Assembly: GCF_047948215.1 (NCBI RefSeq)
Contig: NC_134458.1
Location: 147,072,536-147,136,535 of the forward strand
Length of the DNA stretch: 64,000 nucleotides
Direction: 5' to 3'
Source of the DNA: Lycorma delicatula
Lineage: Eukaryota > Arthropoda > Insecta > Hemiptera > Fulgoridae
Under the pieces are notes generated by a model. The model saw nothing but the letters and a program-made list of their open reading frames with translations. It did no database searches and was not told the origin of the DNA. A program made the translations under genes and the position numbers. Shown in pieces: positions 34,193 through 46,440 of this stretch; the first letter of the stretch is position 1; each line of letters starts with the position of its first letter.

Positions 34193-34302
34193 TTAAGTTT
34201 CTTTTTTACTTGTTTTCTGCTCTTTGGAGAATTCAACTAAGTAATTTCCATAACTTTTACCGCAACCATATGCCAGACCTGATGCCATAGCCGTACGTTT
34301 AC
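34193..34302 (-). CDS. Mic10: MIC10 coding exon 3 and stop
   Basis: Acceptor TTTTTAG. It encodes the basic loop, the second membrane segment and a 15-residue polar lysine-rich tail, and stops with TAA at 34193-34195. Confidence 0.82.
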
Positions 34303-37300
34303 CTAAAAACAGCAAAGTACAATGATGATTAAAAAGTAATGACTTAAAATAAAATTAGATATTAAGTTACAATTTATTCAAGTAAAAAGTCATTAGGTAG
34401 TCAACATAGTGCTTGTATTGTTTCTCGATAATTGCTCTCTACACCTTAATGTTTGCAAGACTGAGCGCAGGTGGAATTTAACAGCTTTTGTAAAAATTTA
34501 AGTTAGTGAGTGATGGCTTTTGAAAATTAATTATGTTATGGAAAATATATTAGCTAAAAATCAAAATACAACATATATATATATAATTGTGTTTAAAATA
34601 CTACATAGTAAAATATTTTTTTAAAAAGTCACTATCATCTTACTTCATTTAATTCTATGTACTACACGAAACAAATTCTGCTACAAAGATTAAATCTTCT
34701 TCTTAAAAAAAATTTATTCATGTTTTTTATAAAAGTTAATCAAATCACTACAAAATAATAAGATAGAACTAAACGAATTCAATATTTAATCAAACCAAGA
34801 AATTATTTTTAATGCACTAAATGCAACAAATACAAGATGGTATGGTATAAGTAAAATAAAAATATGAAGTAAACTCAGTCTAGTTACAAGTTCAGAAACG
34901 CTAGTTCAGTAGTTTTCAGTGGTGAAGGTGCTTTTTGTTATTTGAGAAAACAATGAAATAAGAATATCTGGTAATCTAACTAGACAACTTTGATAAGTCT
35001 ATCATAAGAAATATAATTCAGAGACTTATTTAACAGAAATAACTTCACAAATTGTTAATAAATTGTGCTGTTATCACCTGTGGAAAAAGATTATATATTT
35101 TATGAAGGCTGTGATATTCTGTGAAACAGAAACTTAAATCATAACTCAATTAAGTAATTTTAGTAGTTTAAGGACATTGAAGGAATTATATATTTAAAAA
35201 TGTAACAAAAAATAGAAAAATTTTAAATGAAAATGAAAATAATTAAAAAGAACTTTGTATTTGAAATCTTTGCAACTTTAGATGAGATGGAAGAACAATT
35301 GACTTTAACCAACATATTAACTTCATGTAATTTGAGTAATTCTGAGAAAAAAGTTACAAAAAAATAAATTACAAAAATATTTTCAATATGGATAAAACAT
35401 ATTTGGTTCAAAATACATTGTTGGAGATTTTCAAGTTTGTGTGGGTGTATGAATGCAACAGTGCATATACAGACCCAATGAACTTGAAAACTGATTAAAA
35501 TTCAATCTCATCTGATAAAAATCAGATGAGCCATAATTTTTTATACTCTGAGAAAAACTGTGCTCCTTTTTAAGCTTTACTGAAACTGCATAGCATAGCT
35601 GTCATTGTAGTTTTCGTGCAAAGGGTATTCTACTCTCTGCATAAATTGTAAAATGTATTTTAAATTCATTATTTTTTAATTTTAATTAATTCTTATATTT
35701 TATTTTTTATTTCTGTATTTATAATGTCAATTTTTGGTAGAACACATTTATGAGTTAATAAATGACACCTTCTAAAACATTTCCATAAACCATTTTAAAA
35801 GAATATTCATAAAAAAAATTTTACATTAAAAAGAAATAAGAAACGTTTTTGCTTTACATAGTAATTTATTATATTAGTAGTAAAGTTCTTTTATAACTTT
35901 GCTTTAACAAACTTTTCATAGTAATTTCATTCATTTTTAAGGTAGCAGTTAAATGTTGACACTGAATTCTAACGGCTTGGAAGATTTTTGACTTCATTAC
36001 CACCTGATTCAAATACATTTATGACATTAGATGCAATATACAGAGCTCATACAGACATTCTAAATTTCAGCACCATCTTTTGTAGACACCCTGAGCCATG
36101 GGTCTTCCTAGTCCTGTAATTCTTAGTTTAACAATCTGATACTTTTAAAACCTACTTGTTAAGCTTTGCACAGCATACGCCTTACTGAAATAACTATGAA
36201 TGTTTTTAACGAGAAGTAAGGTCAATAAGAAAATAATTGTGATGTAATTTATTAGAATTTTCTTTAGACGTATGGTTTTACAGGTTTTGAAACTTACTTT
36301 TTAAAAATAAGGCTGCAATCAGTCCAACTCCCAGACCTTCAACTGAAAAAGATTAATAATTATAATTAGCTGCACGATTAACAATGCTAACTTACAATGA
36401 TGTGATGTAATATAAAATTGTAATTGTTATTACCCATAGGTAAAATAAAGTTATCTGTTGTTATTCTTTTGTATTTCTAAGATGCTCCAACAAGATAAGT
36501 CTACAACTGCCTATATCTCCACAAGATTCAACTGAATCACAGAGACCTTGCTGAAATGTAGCTCACATTTTGACTCCTGCAGGCGACTTATACTAAGGAT
36601 TTTGGCTGTGGATGAAATGTTGTTCTAAGATAGGTATTAAATGTGACAATGTTAATATACATAGATAGTAATCCTAGTGTGGCACTACAGGTAGGGCAGG
36701 TTGGAGCCCAGCCCCCAAATTTTTCTTGGCCAACTCTCTGGTCCACCCAGGTAAAAAGGAAAAATTTCAGAGCTGAAATTCAAACTGCCTTTAATAAATT
36801 TCAACAACAAGGAACAGTTTTGAAGCCTAAAATCAGATCCTTGAGAAATGAAGAAAGCAGTGGTAAGGAAATCTGTTTTTTTAAAATTGTTTGCACCATC
36901 CTACTGCTGCTCAAAAGTGAGTAGAAAACAACTACAAACAGTAATTGTCAGGGGTCCAATTCATACTACTGGCACTGCTCATGCAGACTAGTAGTGACCG
37001 GCAAATCATGTTCCAATGTCTAAACTTCATTTTAAATTCAAATGAAGATTAAAGGTAGTTTTTAAATAAAGTAATAGCTTTTACTTTTTTTATACTATGC
37101 TTTAGCTAGAATTATTATCAAAAGATACAGTACAAGTTGTATTGAAACATGGGACATCGAAATGGAAAGTTGATTAAAAAAAAAATTAAACTTATTGCAC
37201 AGAATAATTAAGACTTCTGCTGAAATATCTTAAACCTTCCACGTGGTAGTATTCTTTAAGAATCACAGCCTTACAAGGTATAGCTCAAAGAGGTCATGAT

Positions 37301-40300
37301 TTTTTTTTTTGTTTGGACTTTTCTGGGAGAAAAATGCTTTTGCATTATCATCACCTGGACACAATATATTTGCTGTGCATAAAAATAAATGTTAAAAACT
37401 GACAAAAATTAATTAAAAACTACAACCTAGCAATGTAAAAATACATATTAAAACGATAAAGCCAGCAACGTATATTAAATGTGAAATAAAAACCACAGTG
37501 GATACAACATTAAAAACGTTAATTTAGAGTAAAAATTACTATATAGCATACACCAAATGGTTTACACAGTCGACAAGGACCGTACAAAAAATTAAATTCT
37601 AGGATAAAGATGCATGACCTTTATAAATCACAAGACAGTCAACAGCATTATTCCCCAACATAATTTGCATGTAAGCCATAACAGATAAAGACATAACAGT
37701 CATGTAAGACATAACTAGCGAGCCTAGTGTGCCCTATTCATAAATGAAAAATAATAACCTCCTCTCAACGGTTATTTCTGCACGAGGAGCTCCACGGTGA
37801 CACAGTGTGCTTAATTGGATGAACATTCACTTTCCCAAAAAAATCTTTAGAAAAAAGATTCAAGAATGGAAAAAACCTGAATCTAAATGGTAAAAATACA
37901 CTCATCATGATATTCAAAATGAAATTCTTATCATGCTACAAGATGTAAAAGATGAAGTATAAAAAGCTCAAGTGTGCTCTAATGGTTGACAAGTCGAAAG
38001 ATTGTTGAAAAACCAAGCAATTTTTAATAGTGATTTGTTCCTATTTAGATGGGAAAAGGCGTTGGAACAAGGGATGCTATAGGTCTGCTAAGAGTAATAG
38101 GTGAGAGATACATGGAAAAGAGTGTATGTTGGGTTTGTCGACCTAGAAAAGGTGTTTGACAGAGTTAGATGGGATAAATTACTGCAAATTTTGGAAAAGA
38201 AGGGAGTTGAGTGGAAAGAGAGGCACCTAATAAAAGAGCTGTATTATAACCAGAGAATTAAAGTGAGCGTAGGAGATGAAATGACAGGAGGGATAGAAAT
38301 TGTAAGGGGATTGAGGTAGGGTTGCTGCATGTAACCAACACTTTAGTAAATATCTGGAAGAAATAATAATGCTTTCTGAATGGGAAAAGAGTAATAAAGA
38401 TCAGGAGAAGAAGAATAGAATATATTTGTTTTGCTGATGATTTGGGACTACTGGGGGAGAGTTCAAGTAGACTAAATGAAATGCTTTATGACTAAAATGA
38501 AGCTTGCAAAAATCAGAATATAAGGATCAACAAAAAGAAGACACAATGTATGGTATTAGGTGGAAAAAAGGAACCCATTGGGTTGGTGAAATCGTCATCG
38601 CAAATCTGCTGATTTCAAAGTTGAGAGTTCTAAGGTGCAAATCCTAGTAAAAGCAGTTACTTTTATACTAGATCATGGATACTGGTGTTCTTTGGTGGTT
38701 AATCTCAGGAATGGTCGACCTAAAACTGTACAAGACTACACTTCATTTACATTCATACATACACATCATCCTCTGAAGTAATACTTCATGCTGGTTCTGG
38801 AGGCTAAAAGAAAAAGAAAGGTGGAACAGAGGAGAGGATTGTGATTAAGATAGGAAATAAATAATTAGAGCATATGAAGAAATTTCAGTACTTCAGGAGC
38901 TTTATAACTGATGACCTGACTTGTACAGTAGAAATTAAAACAAAAATATCAAGTAAGCAGGTATTTAATAAGAAGGGAAGACTGCTGTGTGAAAAATTAA
39001 ACATAAGAGCTAAGGAGGAGATAAATGAAATTTTTATATGGAGTGTGATGCTCTGCGCAGCTGAAACGTGGATGATGAGAAGTCAGAAACAAAACAAATT
39101 GAGACTTTTGAGACATGGGTGTAGCATAGAATGATAAATTTCAAATGGTAATAATATCAGATAGTAAAATATCATATGGTATAATAAATGAAGAAGCATT
39201 GGAAAGAACAGGAAAATGCTAAATGTAATTGAATATAGGAAAAGGAACTGGCTAGAACATTATATAAGAAGGTGTGATAATACATTAGTGGATGTGATAA
39301 GACTTGGTGAATAGAAGAAAAGATCTCAAATGGTGGATGGGACTATGGAAAAGGGAAAATATGCGGAAACAAAGAGGTTAGCAAAGGATAGAACAAGATG
39401 TGGAGAGCAGGGCCTAAAGGAATAACACTATGAATGAATGCTTTGAATCTGCAAAAAAATTAGATGTTTCTTCATTATTAATCTGCATTAAACAAAAACT
39501 AGCAAACTGTGAAGTTGATTTAGACTACGTTGCACAAATGTATGATGGAGATGCACTTATGAGTGGCTTTTGCAGGTGTTCAAGCTCTTTTAAGCAGGAA
39601 GTCCCTCAAGAAATCTACACACATTGTATGAACCATAAATTAAATCTCATTATAGTGGCAACTGACTATTCAGCTACAAATTTTTTATGATACTGCTGGA
39701 ACTGTAAATTTTTATGTGAAATGTTTATAAATACACAAATAACAATGAGGATTGGAAAAGTGAAATTGAAGATGTTAAGCAACTTTATAGGTCTGTCAGT
39801 ATAGCTCATGTTTGACTGTGAAGAAGATAATTCAAAATATTATTGTAATACTAGTAAACATCCAAAGTGAAAATTCAGAACGAGCTGCAGATGCATCAGG
39901 ATTAGCTGAAGAACTTTTCTTTTATTTTTCATTTATGTCTGTTCACATGTTTGTTGAAAGAGTGCAAGCCTCTAAGCCATTATCCGATTTCCTCCAGATA
40001 AAGATTGTGATATGTTGCTGCAATCAAACTGGTTGCAAGCTGCAAGGGATATTTTCAACCAAATGCGTGAATCTGATACAGGTTTCACAAAAGTGTATAT
40101 GTAGCAACAAAAATTGGTGCTGATATTCCCATAGAATCATCTACTCTTTGCTGAGTTCAAAAGTTACCAAAACATCTTGTGGTACATGTTTGTGATTTTC
40201 CAGATAAATATAGCTGGAACTTTAAACCTGTACATCCAACAGATTTCAAATCTTTGATTTTTGATAAAATTCTATATATCACAGACAGCGAACTTGAAAG

Positions 40301-43300
40301 ACGTTTTCTTTCAAACTTTGCAATAATAATTAACAGGCTGGCTGCCACAATATTTAAGGAAATGCATTCCTCAGGGGCCGCAAGAGAACACAAAATATTA
40401 TCAATTAACTATCATATATTGAAAATATATAAGTAAAAATTTATATAATTTATCAAGGATTAAAAAAATGTGAGGATAACCTGTGATCCTCACAAAAAAA
40501 TTTTCTTCATAGGCCACCTGTATTGCAGGTGATCCTCACTTACAATGCTATTAAAATTTGAATACTTTTTAATTGTCTTAATTTCCACAGTTGTCTTTAC
40601 TTCTCAATTAGCTTTTGAACATATTTAGAGAAGCAAGGTAAACACAAATTTTTCACATGCATTACACATTGTTGTCACGAGTTTGACTTTTTTTGGGTAT
40701 GGTGATGACCATGAGCAGTTGACACGCTTCTGAATAGCATAATACACATCTTCTTATATGTCTATCTGATTATCTCTTATTTTTTTATTGCAACATGTTC
40801 AAGTGCTGAGTTATGTGCAGTCAAATCTTTCATTTTGACGATAATCCTCATGATATTTATACTGTTCTCCACCCACAAAATTAATGTTGAGTTTGTCTGA
40901 ATCTACTTCCTGCCACTCTGATTCTTATAGTTTACAGTTTCTAGGTCATTTGCCAGATGTGAACTGTCTGCTTTTTCTGGACCACATAAAAAACTACATT
41001 TTCTAAATGAATTTCTTCATAGTCAGATAAAGATTCTGAATTGTTAGATCAGTTTCTTTATCATACTTAGAAGTGGAATTGGTAAAAATCATCATAAATG
41101 AAAAAAAGAAACGAACAGAAAAATCACTATAGCCACACTAACACAAGTAGAAATAAAAAGGACAGTTTTTACATATTTGTAAGTGTAACTACAACTGCTG
41201 CATATAGATGGCAGTAATAAATTATTACTGACAGGCCTATAATAATTACAATGCAATCTCAGCAGGCCTACACAAGTGGTGAATACACTGTAGTAATATT
41301 TGAGGAACCAGCATTGATACTAGCGGCATGTACACAATAACCAACTGAGGATTGCAAGCGTATCTCACGACAGCCAACCTGTTAAAGCAATCACTTATCT
41401 GAATCCCAAAAGTAAAATGTTCCTTGATAAAGAAATGTTAGCTGTTGGCAGAAAATTATTCATGCAATACTGATTCCTTGAAGGCAGAAATAAAAATATA
41501 TTAAAAAATCTCATTCTAAGGCATGAACAACAAATTGGACTAGAGACTGTGAATCTACCTGCATTGCTCAGGTTGTTAAGAGCAAAACAAACTAACATTA
41601 AATGACAAATAAATTGACTCAAGTAGCAGCAACTATTCTAGCTTCTTCTGCGTCATACAAGAGAACATTTTCGTATAAGACTGAAAAGTTATTTATGAAA
41701 TTTGATATCTGTTAAATATGTTATCTACACAGTAATCAAAGAATTAAATTGTTTTAAAATTAAATAAAATCCTGTTTATTTTTTTGTATCCAAAGCATTT
41801 TATTTTGTTTATTATTTCAGTTATCCAGTTTTAGCATATCAGTTACCATTTTTATTTGTCAGCACTAATTTAAACACTGAATAGTTAACATATTGTCATT
41901 TTGTATTTAAAATACGTACGCGCGCGTGTGAAATTTCAGCTTGCAAAACATTTAGCCCTGCTTCTGTCTTGAAATTAAACCAAACTAAAATTCTTGTGGT
42001 AAATTTGGTGCTTCCTTATTTTTGATCTTATAACCTTAATTTATAAGCACACCGAGACACTTATAATAATAACACTAAAAGAATCTACTTCTCAGTTATA
42101 TTACATCAATACTAAATCTATAAAATTGATAGACGTCTGTCAAAATTTCACAACCAATACAATCTGGTAGTGGTATTCCTATGAACCTAATTAGATGAAA
42201 AGTTACAAATGAAGTGAGGGATGTTTTATTCAAGAAGGTCTTTATGAATAAAATACTCAGGAAACATTCCTTTTAAATTTTATTTAACATAGGTTTTTCA
42301 AATAGTTGTGTGGTATTTCCAACTTGCTGGTTATCTATATGAGCATTAAGATTATAATGCTTATAAATATAATATAATCAAAATTATAAATAATCATACT
42401 TACTGATACCAGTTGTTAACTTATTATTGATAAATTACTCTACATATCCTGATATTGCAACTTTTTATGTAATTTTCAGAAAGAAGTAAGTTATAAACAT
42501 AAAAGAAAATTGATCATGTTTGACCAAAATCATCATGATAAAGAAACTTTTAAAATTACAAAGCTAAAAGATAAAAGCATTAGATTTAAACAAAAGACAG
42601 ACAAACGACAAAATACAACGAAGAGGGTGTTTACGGATGAAGAAAAGAAAGCAAGATCTGAACGGATGAAGAAATACTGGGCAGCTCGAAAGAGTAAAAT
42701 AACACGCTTTTCTCAGAAAAGATCCAACTAAAATTGACTTAAGTGGTCCCATGTTGGCCGTAAAAGCATAATAATAATAATAATAATAATAAAAGAAACT
42801 TTTTAATTAACAGGGTGTGGGTAACAGAATCAATAATAAAGGGTTGTGAAGGAGCCCCACAAAAAAACAAATAAATCAAAGATGAAAAACTGATGATTTC
42901 CAATAATTTTGCCTGGATTTTAAATTTTAAAGTCTTGTCTTCGACAAGATTCAGATTCCTATTTTTAATAAAGTAAAATTAAAAAATCACTTTTAATATT
43001 TAAACTGATTTTAATTAAACAACAAAAATCCAGGGTAATAAATTTTTTGCCAAAACTAATCCAAACAAAGAAATCTTAAATAATGTGATTATAATTTTTC
43101 AGTACTAATGGCTTTATAATGTTATGTTTTTTAATATTGTTATCTGTTTTGTCAGTATCTGATTTTTCTTTCAAATCATGCAAATACTAATTAATTATAC
43201 AAAAAATGTATTAATCGCAACACTTTTATTCATAAGAATTTATGCAATAAACAAAGATTTATGCAACATTTCAGAAGAAATAAATTTGAATTGTCTCGTA

Positions 43301-43683
43301 ACTTCTAATCATCCACTGCATGGTAAACTTTTTTCTATTATGTTATTTCTCTAATATTAATGATATTTTTATTCTATAAATACATCTAAAGTCATGATTA
43401 CTGTATTTTTTTCATTATAGTGAATGAACAGTGGTAAAAACCATAGAAATATGTGGTGCCTGTTTATTACTGCTTCTTTTTATTTTTTGAAAAATTATTT
43501 GGCATGTATTTATAAAATGCAAAAGATAGATAAATTAATTCAGAATTAATCATAATATAAACCTAATCAAACTGATAAAAACATACCCAAATTCAAGATA
43601 GAGTTATAAACTACTATATCCCATTTTTCAATTGACTCATCAGCTTCAATAGGTAAGTTTTTCTCGTTTTGTTCTGTGCTCAT
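34193..43683 (-). CDS. Mic10: MICOS complex subunit MIC10, three coding exons
   Basis: MIC10 is a tiny hairpin membrane protein that oligomerises in the mitochondrial inner membrane and bends it at cristae junctions. Exons 43683-43587, 36342-36298 and 34302-34193 join in frame (phases 1 and 1) at canonical borders to give 83 residues, close to the 75-80 of animal homologues. The N terminus has the family signature around SIEKWDIVVYNSIL (compare KWDRCLAD). Segment one is NLVEGLGVGLIAALFL with a GxGxG-type pattern, then a basic loop KSKRT, then segment two with ASGLAYGCGKSYGNY, where the glycine pattern and the Ser-Tyr-Gly-Asn end correspond to GVGLGMAYSNC. The C terminus is a lysine-rich tail ending KKET. 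An acceptor at 43688-43689 just before the ATG implies an upstream 5' UTR exon. The coding sequence is intact. Identification rests on pattern, size and splice consistency. Confidence 0.82.
34303..36297. other. MIC10 intron 2
   Basis: AT-rich intron. The only feature noted is a perfect 10-bp-arm palindrome with a 4-nt loop at 35507-35530. No transposon remnant is recognised. Confidence 0.6.
35507..35530. repeat. Perfect palindrome, 10-bp arms, 4-nt loop
   Basis: CTCATCTGAT, loop AAAA, then ATCAGATGAG. Confidence 0.85.
36298..36342 (-). CDS. Mic10: MIC10 coding exon 2 (45-nt small exon)
   Basis: Acceptor TTTTTCAG, donor GTAAGT. It encodes the first membrane segment, EGLGVGLIAALFLK. Its length is a multiple of three, so skipping it would keep the frame but delete the first transmembrane helix. 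Confidence 0.82.
36343..37720. other. MIC10 intron 1, distal part
   Basis: AT-rich; nothing recognised. A short open frame at about 36643-36924 has no known relatives. Confidence 0.45.
37725..37840 (-). pseudogene. LINE RNase H tail fragment (second copy)
   Basis: Reverse complement is about three-quarters identical to 31240-31345: GTTCATCCAATTAAGCA, then CGTGGAGCTCCTCGTGCAG, then AATAGGGCACACTA. Encodes SPWSSSCRNN and the start of the IGHTRL motif. A very short relic. Confidence 0.6.
38060..39430 (+). mobile_element. RTE-like LINE fragment, interrupted by a SINE
   Basis: Frames give TRDAIGLLRVIGERYM, motif A (YVGFVDLEKVFDRVRWDKL), QRIKVSVGDEMTGGIEI, a disturbed motif B, an FVLLMIWDYWG region at the FADD position, and INKKKTQCMVLGG. 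Then comes the SINE (about 38576-38825). Afterwards the thumb resumes: KIGNK, SFITDDLTCTVEIKTKIS, FNKKGRLLCEKLNIR, FIWSVMLCAAETWMMRSQ, and RKRNWLEHYIRR, ending near 39425. Stops are frequent; 5' truncated. It lies in MIC10 intron 1. Confidence 0.82.
38576..38825 (+). repeat. tRNA-type SINE, copy 1, nested in the LINE
   Basis: Opens with GGTTGGTGAAATCGTCATCG (A-box region) and GGTGCAAATCC (B-box-like), then the shared body (TGGTGTTCTTTGGTGGTTAA, CTTCATTTACATTCATACAT, CATCCTCTGAAGTAATAC) and an AAAAGAAAAAGAAAG tail. The word AGGTGGAA stands at both insertion borders, a probable target duplication. Homologous to copies at 46.2 and 52.2 kb. Confidence 0.82.
39430..40434 (+). pseudogene. hAT-superfamily (ZMYM1-like) transposase remnant
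   Basis: Segments in order: AQMYDGDALMSG (the AYDGASVMSG catalytic region), YTHCMNHKLNLIIV (second conserved block), then in other frames a SERAADASGLAEEL stretch, KIGADIPIESSTL, QKLPKHLVVHVCDFPDKY, and FDKILYITDSELERRF before the dimerisation region. The N-terminal zinc finger and the catalytic start are missing. Many stops. This family also has domesticated members, but this copy is broken. Confidence 0.78.
40440..42475. other. MIC10 intron 1 sequence with a small Alternating-purine patch
   Basis: Mostly AT-rich. A short ACGTACGCGCGCGTGTG run at about 41917-41932 could form Z-DNA. Any upstream exons of the plus-strand gene ending at 42731 may hide here but none can be supported. Confidence 0.35.
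42480..42731 (+). CDS. Terminal coding exon of an unrecognised gene, antisense in MIC10 intron 1
   Basis: A TTTTCAG acceptor at 42473-42479 opens an 83-codon frame (starts KEVSYKHKRK, phase 0 if the border is right) to a TAA at 42729-42731. The product is very basic, with a C-terminal FTDEEKKARSERMKKYWAAR motif that looks like the charged helix ending several nuclear proteins; I cannot name the family. An AAT microsatellite containing AATAAA follows within 70 bp, a plausible poly(A) signal. The clean frame in an AT-rich setting, with protein-like composition and splice signal, supports a real exon. Upstream exons were not found. Confidence 0.55.
   Translation, partial: KEVSYKHKRKLIMFDQNHHDKETFKITKLKDKSIRFKQKTDKRQNTTKRVFTDEEKKARSERMKKYWAARKSKITRFSQKRSN
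42768..42795. repeat. AAT/ATA microsatellite
   Basis: About nine tandem AAT units ending in AATAAAAG; it also supplies an AATAAA poly(A) signal for the preceding exon. Confidence 0.9.
43587..43683 (-). CDS. Mic10: MIC10 coding exon 1
   Basis: Starts MSTEQNEKN and carries IEKWD and NSILNL; 32 codons plus one base. Donor GTATGT. Four bases upstream of the ATG is an acceptor (T-run, then GAATGCAG), so the true exon begins at about 43687. Confidence 0.82.
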
Positions 43684-43689
43684 ATTTCT

Positions 43690-44780
43690 GCATTCATAAA
43701 AAAATCAAAATGGTATGTTAAAATATACAATAGAGAAAATTTAATAACTTCTAAAATATCTGATTCTAAAACTATTTTCATCTATCTGATAGCTTTAAAA
43801 ACTTAATATCCATTCCTTTTGGAAAAGAAATTCTTACTGCTCCATTTAAAATCATAATACTGTTTGAATCTGGAATAAAATACAGACTGCTCCATACAAA
43901 GTGACTGGATTAAGCTTCATTCCATCACCAATCCATTCACCATTATGCCTATGTATAAAGTGCTACACTGGTAGCACTATTGATTAACACTGCAGAATAT
44001 CAAGATCAATATCTCATTGGAAAACAGCTGGGATGATATAGTTCTATCCAAGGCTAAATTTGTACATATACATGAGTCATATATTTTCTAAACTGGCAAT
44101 CTCCAATTTTTTGGCATTATATCAAAGCTTTTCTGGCTCTTTTACTCTACTGAAAATATCATTATTTGGAATTTCAATACAAAGGTTATACAACAAAAAA
44201 CACTTTAGAGATGTCTGTTTTGGAAGAACAATATTTAGATTTGGCTGGTTTTGGAATAAGATTTCTTTAATAAAACTCAAAAATTTTTGCAGTCTATATT
44301 AAAACTAGTTAATATTAAATGATTTTAAATGTAAAATTAATGTAAATTCTGGTAATAATTTTTAATATGGTACATTTTATACTTTAAATTAGTGCAAAAA
44401 AACTGTTCAATGCAAAAAAAAACCTGTCCCTGAAATACTTGGCAATAAAAGAAATCTGAAAATTAAAAATCTTATAAAATAATACACATTTAAAAATATT
44501 ATAAAAAGTGACTATTGAATATTATTTTTATATTTTGAATTGAGTATCAAAAAATTTCATCAATGTTTCCACAGTGTTCATGAAAAGCTTCAGAAAAATT
44601 AGTGGTATTACTATTTGTCAATAGAGCATTTTTGTAAAAAGTAAGTTCCTCATTTTGTTGTCATCTGATCTATAAACGTTTAAAGTCTATCAGCATCATT
44701 CAACTTTAGGTTATTGATCTTAAAATTTCCTTCTGGAATAGAATTTGGGTTCATTGATTCAGACCTCTTTCCTGAAAGCA
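43690..44780. other. Region upstream of MIC10 coding exon 1
   Basis: Expected to hold the 5' UTR intron or promoter of MIC10. No first exon could be placed. AT-rich, no repeat recognised. Confidence 0.4.
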
Positions 44781-46157
44781 GAATGATATTACAAAGTAAG
44801 AAAATGTTGTGAGGTATGATAAAAGAAAAATAATAATCCCAGTGAAACTGAAACTAACTTACCTTTTTTAACACTGATCGGAACTTTTTGACAATAAAAA
44901 GCTGTTTCTGTATTGTAATTTATCTCTTGATTTCTGGAATCCCACTTTTTCTTGTAATGAAGAACCTTTTTGAAGGATTGATTGTAAAATGCCAGTCCTG
45001 TAATTTTCAAAACTGCTACTGCAGCTGATTTACAGTCAAATACTAAGTCAGCCACAGGTATCACATGTTCCAAATTCTGAAAACACTAACATAGTTGGCT
45101 GGATTAACAATAACTTCCTTTTTCTTAACATTTATCAATTCCTGCAAATACCCTGTCAGGTAGCAAAAATGAATATCCAATGATAAGAAAAATCAATTGA
45201 CTATCTTAATGTGTCCAGGAGCATTTTTTGATAGCTAGTTAAAGAGCATAGCAATCACAACACTGTTTTTATTCTGGCTTCCACAACCATCAGATACTAG
45301 CCTGACAGTTGTGATGGTTTCTGAAAAATTTTGTTGGCAAAGAAAAACGTACACAGCTGATGCAACTTCATCTTGAAGTCAGTCTCCTTCCATTGATAAA
45401 TACTTTTCTTTGCTGGCATTGTGAGTCCCCAACAACTATTAAATTGTATTTTAAACTTATTCCTTGAATAATATGCACTCTGGTCAGGAGTTTTTGTAAT
45501 GGATTCTTCTGACAGTCAAATGATAAAATAACTAAATCTGTTCATTTATCTCTTAAACGTTTGTAAAAAGCCTTTGCTATAAGTTTATGAGTTCTTTTTT
45601 CTGCTATCAAATCGTTTTTTATCTCTGCTTACCTCAGTTTTAATTTTTTAATCAAAAGAAATTCATGCAGAATATGCATCAGTTCAAACAATTATACGCA
45701 TCTGTTCTAAATAAATCCTATCAGAGGTTTACTTTGACGTAGTGATTTTCTACTGCTGGGAGACAAATAAATCTTTTAACTAAATCTAATTTTGGTTTAA
45801 AAATTTTGATCTTTTATCATCTCAATGGTTTTCTTTAGGTTTACAACCTAAAGCATTAAATCTCTGAATTACACCTTGAACTCTATGTTATGTTATTTTA
45901 AGTATGCCTAAGAATACAGTTCTACAAACTGGAACTTTTTTTTTGGACTCATACAGTTTCACAAAGTTCTTGATAGAAACATTTTTTTTTCTCTCATACA
46001 AACAGACTGTCTTACCCTAACTGGTTTTACATTGTCAATGTACTTTAACAAAAAAGCATAGTTTTACTTTATTTCCAGATTCATAAAAACAGTAATGAAA
46101 ATGATTGATGTCGTTTTTTAAGTACTTTACAACCAAATGCATTACTTTGTGCGTACA

Positions 46158-46440
46158 GTTAGGTCATTTGATAGATTTCGAGAAGTCAAGAGTTCTAAGG
46201 CTTAAATCCTAGTAAAGGCAGTTACTTTTATATGGATTTGAATACTAGATCATCGACACTGGTGTTCTTTGGTGGTTGGGTTTCAATTAACCACACATCT
46301 CAAGAATGGTCAACCTGAATGAAGTGAGGTCTTCAGGAATGAAGATCTCACTTCATTTACATTCATACATATCATCTTCATTCATCCTCTGAAGTAATAC
46401 CTTACGGTGATTCCAGAGGCTAAACTGAAAAAGAAAGATG
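46158..46440 (+). repeat. tRNA-type SINE, copy 2, nested in the element above
   Basis: Shares GAGTTCTAAGGCTTAAATCC, TAGTAAAGGCAGTTACTTTT, GGTGTTCTTTGGTGGTTGGG and CATCCTCTGAAGTAATACC with the other copies and ends in AAAAAGAAAG. It carries an extra 18-bp-arm palindrome at 46318-46357 not present in copies 1 and 3. Confidence 0.85.
46318..46357. repeat. Palindrome inside SINE copy 2, 18-bp arms, 4-nt loop
   Basis: AATGAAGTGAGGTCTTCA, loop GGAA, then TGAAGATCTCACTTCATT; one mismatch. The right arm corresponds to the normal SINE body (CACTTCATTTACA), so the left arm looks like an inverted copy of it. Confidence 0.85.

Noticed and set aside
36643..36924. 93-codon open frame on the plus strand
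   Set aside because: No recognisable motif, no flanking splice logic, and composition like the surroundings.
39430..40434. Possible domesticated ZMYM1-like host gene
   Set aside because: Multiple in-frame stops and frame changes and no splice structure rescuing them; best explained as a dead hAT copy.
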